From Clostridia bacterium (GTDB lineage: Bacteria; Bacillota; Clostridia; UBA1381): DNA of 8,785 nucleotides. Position numbers and translations under genes: made by a program. The stretch is taken from the NCBI GenBank assembly GCA_017380475.1, contig JAFODX010000039.1:1-8785 (forward strand), read 5' to 3'. Below the pieces are notes generated by a model. That model did not search any database. It was not told where the DNA came from and saw only the letters and a list, made by a program, of their open reading frames with translations. Shown here piece after piece: positions 5,677 to 8,785 of this stretch. Numbering within the stretch: position 1 is the stretch's first letter; each line of letters begins with the position of its first letter.

Positions 5677-6900
5677 ATGTATAAGGTAATTGATGGCGGA
5701 GTATGCGCCGCAAAAGGCTATAAGGCGAATGGTCTTAACTGCGGTCTTAACAAGAATCCCGACAAAAACGATTTGGGACTTTATGTATCGGACGTGCCTG
5801 CAAAAACTGCAGGTGTGTATACAACCAATAAAGTAAAAGGTGCACCGATTCTGGTGACAAAGGCACACCTTGAAGCGACAGGCGGTGTGGCACGTGCTGT
5901 TATAATGAATTCAAAGAATGCAAACACCTGCAATGCTGATGGTGTAGAAAAAGCTGAGGCAATGTGCGAACTTGCAGCAAAAGAGCTTGGCATTGCAAGT
6001 GACGAGGTGCTTGTTGCATCAACGGGTGTTATCGGTCAGATATTGCCGATTGAGCCTATTGCTGAAAATGTAGGGGCACTTGCACAGGGTATTACATATG
6101 ACGGTAACGAGCGTGCAGCAACTGCTATTATGACTACCGATACCGTGAAAAAAGAATACGCTGTTGAATTTGAGCTTGACGGAAAGGTATGCCGTCTGGG
6201 CGGTATGGCAAAGGGCAGCGGTATGATACACCCGAATATGGCAACTACCCTGAACTTTATAACAACTGATGCATCAGTATCGGCTGATATGCTTCAGAAA
6301 GCGTTATCCGAGATTGTTAAGGTTACATATAACTGCCTGAGCGTTGACGGTGATACATCAACAAACGATACTATACTTCTTCACGCAAACGGACTTGCAG
6401 AAAACACTGAAATTGTGTCAGAGGGCAAGGATTACGATATATTCAAAGAAGCACTTTATGTTGTGATGAGCGAGCTTACAAAGATGCTTGCCAAAGACGG
6501 CGAGGGTGCAACAAAGTTGCTTGAGTGTACAGTATCAGGCTCACCCGATACAGACACTGCAATAATAGTTGCAAAGAGTGTTATCCGTTCACCGCTTTTA
6601 AAGTGTGCGATGTTCGGCGCTGATGCTAACTGGGGCAGAGTTCTCTGTGCAATCGGCTATGCTGAGGCTGAATTTGATATAAACAAGGTAGATGTTGATT
6701 TCCGTTCAAGTGTGGGTGTGTTACCTGTATGCCGTAACGGTGCAGGTATCCCGTTCTCGGAGGAACTTGCAAAAGAGATACTTTCTGAAGAGGACATCTT
6801 CATTGACGTAAATCTGAATCTTGGCAATGCAGAGGCAAAGGCGTGGGGCTGTGATTTGACATATGAGTATGTCAAAATCAATGGTGATTACAGATCATAA
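5677..6900 (+). CDS. argJ: Glutamate N-acetyltransferase (ornithine acetyltransferase), ArgJ
   Basis: ArgJ moves the acetyl group from N-acetylornithine to glutamate in the cyclic arginine pathway; some members also use acetyl-CoA. The precursor cleaves itself into two subunits at an Ala-Thr bond, and the new N-terminal Thr is the nucleophile. Here the site is KGSGMIHPNMA|T, making Thr190 the nucleophile. ASTGVIGQILP (114-124) is the conserved segment that contributes the oxyanion-hole threonine. Further family blocks are MNSKNANTC (77-85), TTDTVKKE (153-160), VDGDTSTNDT, KDGEGATKLLE, FGADANWGRVLCAIGY and the C-terminal INGDYRS. At 407 residues it is full length. AAAGGA (5661-5666) precedes ATG 5677. 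Unusually, no argC, argB or argD is adjacent here, and it sits behind a transporter gene with a hairpin between. Whether it is mono- or bifunctional cannot be judged. Confidence 0.95.
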   Translation: MYKVIDGGVCAAKGYKANGLNCGLNKNPDKNDLGLYVSDVPAKTAGVYTTNKVKGAPILVTKAHLEATGGVARAVIMNSKNANTCNADGVEKAEAMCELAAKELGIASDEVLVASTGVIGQILPIEPIAENVGALAQGITYDGNERAATAIMTTDTVKKEYAVEFELDGKVCRLGGMAKGSGMIHPNMATTLNFITTDASVSADMLQKALSEIVKVTYNCLSVDGDTSTNDTILLHANGLAENTEIVSEGKDYDIFKEALYVVMSELTKMLAKDGEGATKLLECTVSGSPDTDTAIIVAKSVIRSPLLKCAMFGADANWGRVLCAIGYAEAEFDINKVDVDFRSSVGVLPVCRNGAGIPFSEELAKEILSEEDIFIDVNLNLGNAEAKAWGCDLTYEYVKINGDYRS

Positions 6901-6956
6901 GACCTATAAGCGTCGCAATTTGCTCGCTTCTATGTCTTATGAGGTGAGTGCATAAG
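6896..6956 (+). repeat. Long imperfect hairpin spanning the argJ stop codon
   Basis: CATAAGAC (6896-6903) pairs perfectly with GTCTTATG (6934-6941). Inside, AAGCG (6909-6913) pairs with CGCTT and GCA with TGC, giving a 46-base imperfect palindrome that includes the argJ stop. The 3' arm CTTATG (6936-6941) can instead pair with CATAAG (6951-6956), next to the tadA ribosome binding site. No T run follows, so it is not an ordinary terminator. Confidence 0.5.
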
Positions 6957-6970
6957 GAAAAGGACAAGCT

Positions 6971-7420
6971 ATGGAACAAAAATTTATGCGTGAAGCACTG
7001 CGTCAGGCGAAAAAAGCGGCGGAGTTGGGAGAAATGCCCGTTGGTGCTGTGATAGTGCGTGACGGAGAAATAATATCACGCGGATACAACAAACGTGAAA
7101 CAAAGAAAAATGCACTGTTGCACGCAGAAATCATAGCAATAGACCGTGCATGCAAAAAGCTTGGTGGCTGGAGATTGCCGGATTGTGAGATGTATGTCAC
7201 ACTTGAGCCGTGTCCGATGTGTGCAGGGGCTATTCTCAACTCACGTATTGAGCACGTCTATTACGGTGCATACGATGAAAAATCAGGCTGTGCAGGCTCA
7301 AAAATAAATTTGCTCGATATGAATCTGTGTAACTTTACAACAGGTACAACGGGCGGTATAATGGAAGATGAATGTAAGAACTTGATAAAAGAGTTTTTTA
7401 AAGGTTTAAGGAACAGGTGA
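6971..7420 (+). CDS. tadA: tRNA-specific adenosine deaminase TadA
   Basis: TadA deaminates the wobble adenosine (A34) of tRNA-Arg(ACG) to inosine so that one tRNA reads CGU, CGC and CGA. The 149-residue protein has the zinc and catalytic residues of the cytidine/deoxycytidylate deaminase fold: LHAEI at 50-54 (His51 binds zinc, Glu53 transfers protons) and EPCPMC at 79-84 (Cys81 and Cys84 bind zinc). MPVGAVIV (22-29) and the C-terminal helix LIKEFFKGLR are also as expected. AAAAGGA lies about 6 nt before ATG. It ends in TGA four bases before the next ATG, suggesting translational coupling with the SLH gene. Length and motifs show nothing unusual; a related guanine or cytosine deaminase is less likely because of the EPCPMCAGAI context. 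Confidence 0.95.
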   Translation: MEQKFMREALRQAKKAAELGEMPVGAVIVRDGEIISRGYNKRETKKNALLHAEIIAIDRACKKLGGWRLPDCEMYVTLEPCPMCAGAILNSRIEHVYYGAYDEKSGCAGSKINLLDMNLCNFTTGTTGGIMEDECKNLIKEFFKGLRNR

Positions 7421-7424
7421 TATA

Positions 7425-7946
7425 ATGAAAAAAAGAATTATTGCATTGTCTATGGCAGTGATGATTGTACTTTCACAAACAGTATCGGCAGTAAACTTTA
7501 CCGATATAACAAATCACTGGGCAAAGGATTCAATTATGACCCTTGCCAAAAAAGGTGTGGTAAACGGCGTTACCGATACGGAGTTTATGCCTGACGGTGC
7601 GGTCACACGTGCACAGTATCTCAAAATGATAATGGAGGCAACAGGTGTAAAAACTGCTCCGGTACGTACAGGTGAGTGCCTTGATGCTGATAAGAATGAC
7701 TGGTACTGCGACTATCTCCAGGGTGCACTCGATTGTGGACTCATCCCGAAAGATATGGTTACAGGCTATAGCGAAAGCGTTGATTATAAGGTGGATGAAA
7801 ACGGAAACGCTACATATACCAAAGTTATATACAAGGGTGCATTCAACGGCGACCTGCCGATAAAACGTGAAGAAATGGCAGTGCTTACTCAGTATATGTA
7901 TCAGTATACAAGAACGATTCTGACAAATAGCAAAACTTTATCTTGA
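7425..7946 (+). CDS. SLH-domain exported protein, cut short by an in-frame TGA
   Basis: The 173-residue product begins with a signal peptide (MKKRIIALSMAVMIVLSQ, likely cleavage after TVSA at residue 22). The first SLH repeat covers about 25-73 (FTDITNHWAKDSI...GVVNGV...FMPDGAVTRAQYLKMI). A second, divergent repeat covers about 86-163, carrying an insertion of some 30 residues before IKREEMAVLTQYMY. SLH repeats usually come in threes and bind secondary cell-wall polysaccharide at the surface. The stop TGA (7944-7946) falls right after repeat two, and the same frame then encodes a complete third repeat. AGGTGA overlaps the end of tadA, four bases before ATG, so translation is probably coupled. 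There is no other domain, so if whole it would be a small SLH-only wall protein of 231 codons. Confidence 0.85.
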   Translation: MKKRIIALSMAVMIVLSQTVSAVNFTDITNHWAKDSIMTLAKKGVVNGVTDTEFMPDGAVTRAQYLKMIMEATGVKTAPVRTGECLDADKNDWYCDYLQGALDCGLIPKDMVTGYSESVDYKVDENGNATYTKVIYKGAFNGDLPIKREEMAVLTQYMYQYTRTILTNSKTLS

Positions 7947-8120
7947 AAAAAGACAGTATTTTCAGATAATGATAAAATAAGTGAATGGGCAAGGGCTTCC
8001 GTAGCTCAGGCAGTGGAAAACGGTTTCATGGACGGAATGGACGATAATATGTTCAACCCATCTTTTACTGCAACACGTGCACAGGCTGCGACCGTAATTT
8101 TAAGAGTTCTTAATAAGTAA
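7947..8120 (+). pseudogene. Third SLH repeat, in frame after the internal TGA
   Basis: Directly after the TGA the same frame stays open for 57 codons to TAA at 8118-8120. It encodes KKTVFSDND followed by EWARASVAQAVENGFM, a DGMDDNMFNPSF turn, and ATRAQAATVILRVL, all hallmark positions of an SLH repeat. No in-frame ATG, GTG or TTG with a ribosome binding site precedes the repeat, so it needs read-through of the TGA or is the remnant of a gene broken by one substitution. No reading-frame shift is needed. A GC-rich SECIS-like stem after the TGA is not visible. Confidence 0.75.
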
Positions 8121-8131
8121 GGAGAACGGAT

Positions 8132-8227
8132 ATGAGTAAAAAGACAGTGAAAATCACATGCTTTGTGATTGCGGCAATAATGATTATAACATTTGTTGCA
8201 GGTGCAATCAGTGCTGCATTGATGTAA
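8132..8227 (+). CDS. 31-residue single-span membrane miniprotein
   Basis: ATG at 8132 follows AAGGAGA (8119-8125 region) at six bases, a good ribosome binding site, and the frame ends in TAA. The product starts with basic MSKKTVK, then one hydrophobic span of about 20 residues ([18 protein letters not shown]), ending ALM. Size and layout recall the Bacillota membrane miniproteins of the Prli42/DUF4044 kind, where Prli42 anchors the stressosome in Listeria, but that is only a resemblance by eye. It sits between the SLH gene (11-nt gap) and typA (22-nt gap), within an apparent operon. Confidence 0.7.
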   Translation: MSKKTVKITCFVIAAIMIITFVAGAISAALM

Positions 8228-8249
8228 AAAACTGAGAGGAAATACAACA

Positions 8250-8785
8250 GTGGTAAAAAGAGAAAACATAAGAAACATAGCGATAATAGCACACGTTGAC
8301 CACGGCAAAACAACACTTGTTGATGCAATGCTTGCGCAGAGCGGAACATTCCGTGAAAATGAAGCAGTTGACGAGCGTGTAATGGACTCAAATGACCTTG
8401 AACGTGAGCGTGGTATAACAATACTTGCAAAGAACACATCGCTTTGGTACAAGGATACAAAGATAAATATTATAGACACACCCGGTCACGCAGATTTCGG
8501 CGGTGAGGTAGAGCGTGGTCTTGAGATGGTTGACGGCGTATTATTGCTTGTTGACGCATTTGAGGGTTGTATGCCACAGACCCGTTTTGTGCTTTCAAAG
8601 GCGCTTGCATTAAATCTTCAGCCGATTATAGTGGTTAATAAGGTTGACAGGCCGAACGCAAGACCGTATGAGGTAGTAGATGAGGTGCTTGAACTGTTTA
8701 TAGACCTTGGTGCAACCGAGGAACAGCTTGACACACCTGTTATATTTGCATCGGGACGTGACGGCTGGGCGACTGCTGAATATGA
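8250..8785 (+). CDS. typA: Ribosome-associated GTPase TypA/BipA, 5' part only
   Basis: TypA (BipA) is an EF-G-like translational GTPase that binds the 70S ribosome and helps ribosome assembly and growth under stress. The first 178 codons are present; the rest runs off the right edge. All G motifs are visible: AHVDHGKTT (G1, residues 14-22), RGITI (G2), [14 protein letters not shown] (G3), NKVDRP (G4) and ASGRDGW (G5 region). [21 protein letters not shown] is nearly diagnostic of TypA among translation factors. The start is GTG at 8250, preceded by GAGAGGA at nine bases; the sequence [18 protein letters not shown] fits the usual N-terminus. [10 protein letters not shown] carries Cys where most relatives have Pro. 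The gene probably shares a transcript with the upstream miniprotein and SLH genes. Confidence 0.95.
   Translation, partial: MVKRENIRNIAIIAHVDHGKTTLVDAMLAQSGTFRENEAVDERVMDSNDLERERGITILAKNTSLWYKDTKINIIDTPGHADFGGEVERGLEMVDGVLLLVDAFEGCMPQTRFVLSKALALNLQPIIVVNKVDRPNARPYEVVDEVLELFIDLGATEEQLDTPVIFASGRDGWATAEY

Noticed and set aside
7421..7426. TATAAT at the start of the SLH gene as a -10 box
   Set aside because: It overlaps the ATG, so transcription would begin inside the coding sequence, and no -35 is positioned; the gene looks coupled to tadA.
7946..7952. A6 run after the internal TGA as a programmed frameshift site
   Set aside because: The reading frame is the same before and after the stop, so no shift is needed to join the SLH repeats, and a slip downstream of the stop could not bypass it.
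7944..8000. Selenocysteine insertion at the internal TGA
   Set aside because: The following bases are A/T-rich with no GC stem of the SECIS kind, and SLH proteins are not known selenoproteins.

Overview
The window looks like chromosomal housekeeping DNA from a low-to-moderate GC member of the Bacillota, most likely a clostridial relative. The supporting signs are near-consensus sigma-A promoters, strong AGGAGG-type ribosome binding sites, CCA-encoding tRNA genes, intrinsic terminators, an S-layer-homology (SLH) protein, and YkvI-, YihY/BrkB-, CNNM/CorC- and TypA-type proteins that read as Bacillota versions. A genus cannot be assigned from sequence alone. Nothing resembles an insertion sequence, prophage, CRISPR array or integrase.

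Layout. The left quarter is on the minus strand. At 1-81 there is a promoter and ribosome binding site for a gene leaving the left edge. At 135-506 there is a four-gene tRNA operon (transcribed Pro-Val-Thr-Tyr) with its own promoter at 550-578 and an intrinsic terminator at 104-135. Upstream of it, also on minus, are greA (1765-2262), driven by a perfect-consensus promoter, and a YkvI-family transporter, separated from greA by a strong hairpin. Transcription diverges around 2263-2379. Everything to the right is on plus: a 278-residue protein that reads as a degenerate galactokinase/GHMP-kinase relative, a YihY/BrkB membrane protein, a CNNM/CorC-type transporter with CBS domains behind a structured leader, argJ, tadA, an SLH protein interrupted by an in-frame TGA, a 31-residue membrane miniprotein, and the 5' part of typA, cut by the right edge.

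How the genes fit together. Most are core functions with no obvious shared pathway: translation (tRNAs, tadA, typA), transcription elongation (greA), arginine biosynthesis (argJ, away from other arg genes here) and membrane transport (ykvI-like, yihY-like, CNNM/CorC). tadA, the SLH gene, the miniprotein gene and typA are tightly spaced and look like one transcription unit.

The observations most worth a second look are (1) the SLH gene, whose reading frame continues intact for 57 codons and a full SLH repeat beyond an internal TGA; (2) the GHMP-kinase-like protein, which seems to have kept the family scaffold but lost its nucleotide-binding and catalytic motifs; (3) the 31-residue membrane protein just upstream of typA; (4) the structured leader with a possible nine-codon Cys/His leader peptide ahead of the CNNM/CorC gene; and (5) several intergenic hairpins placed where they could tune downstream expression. 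No large undescribed multi-gene system is evident.
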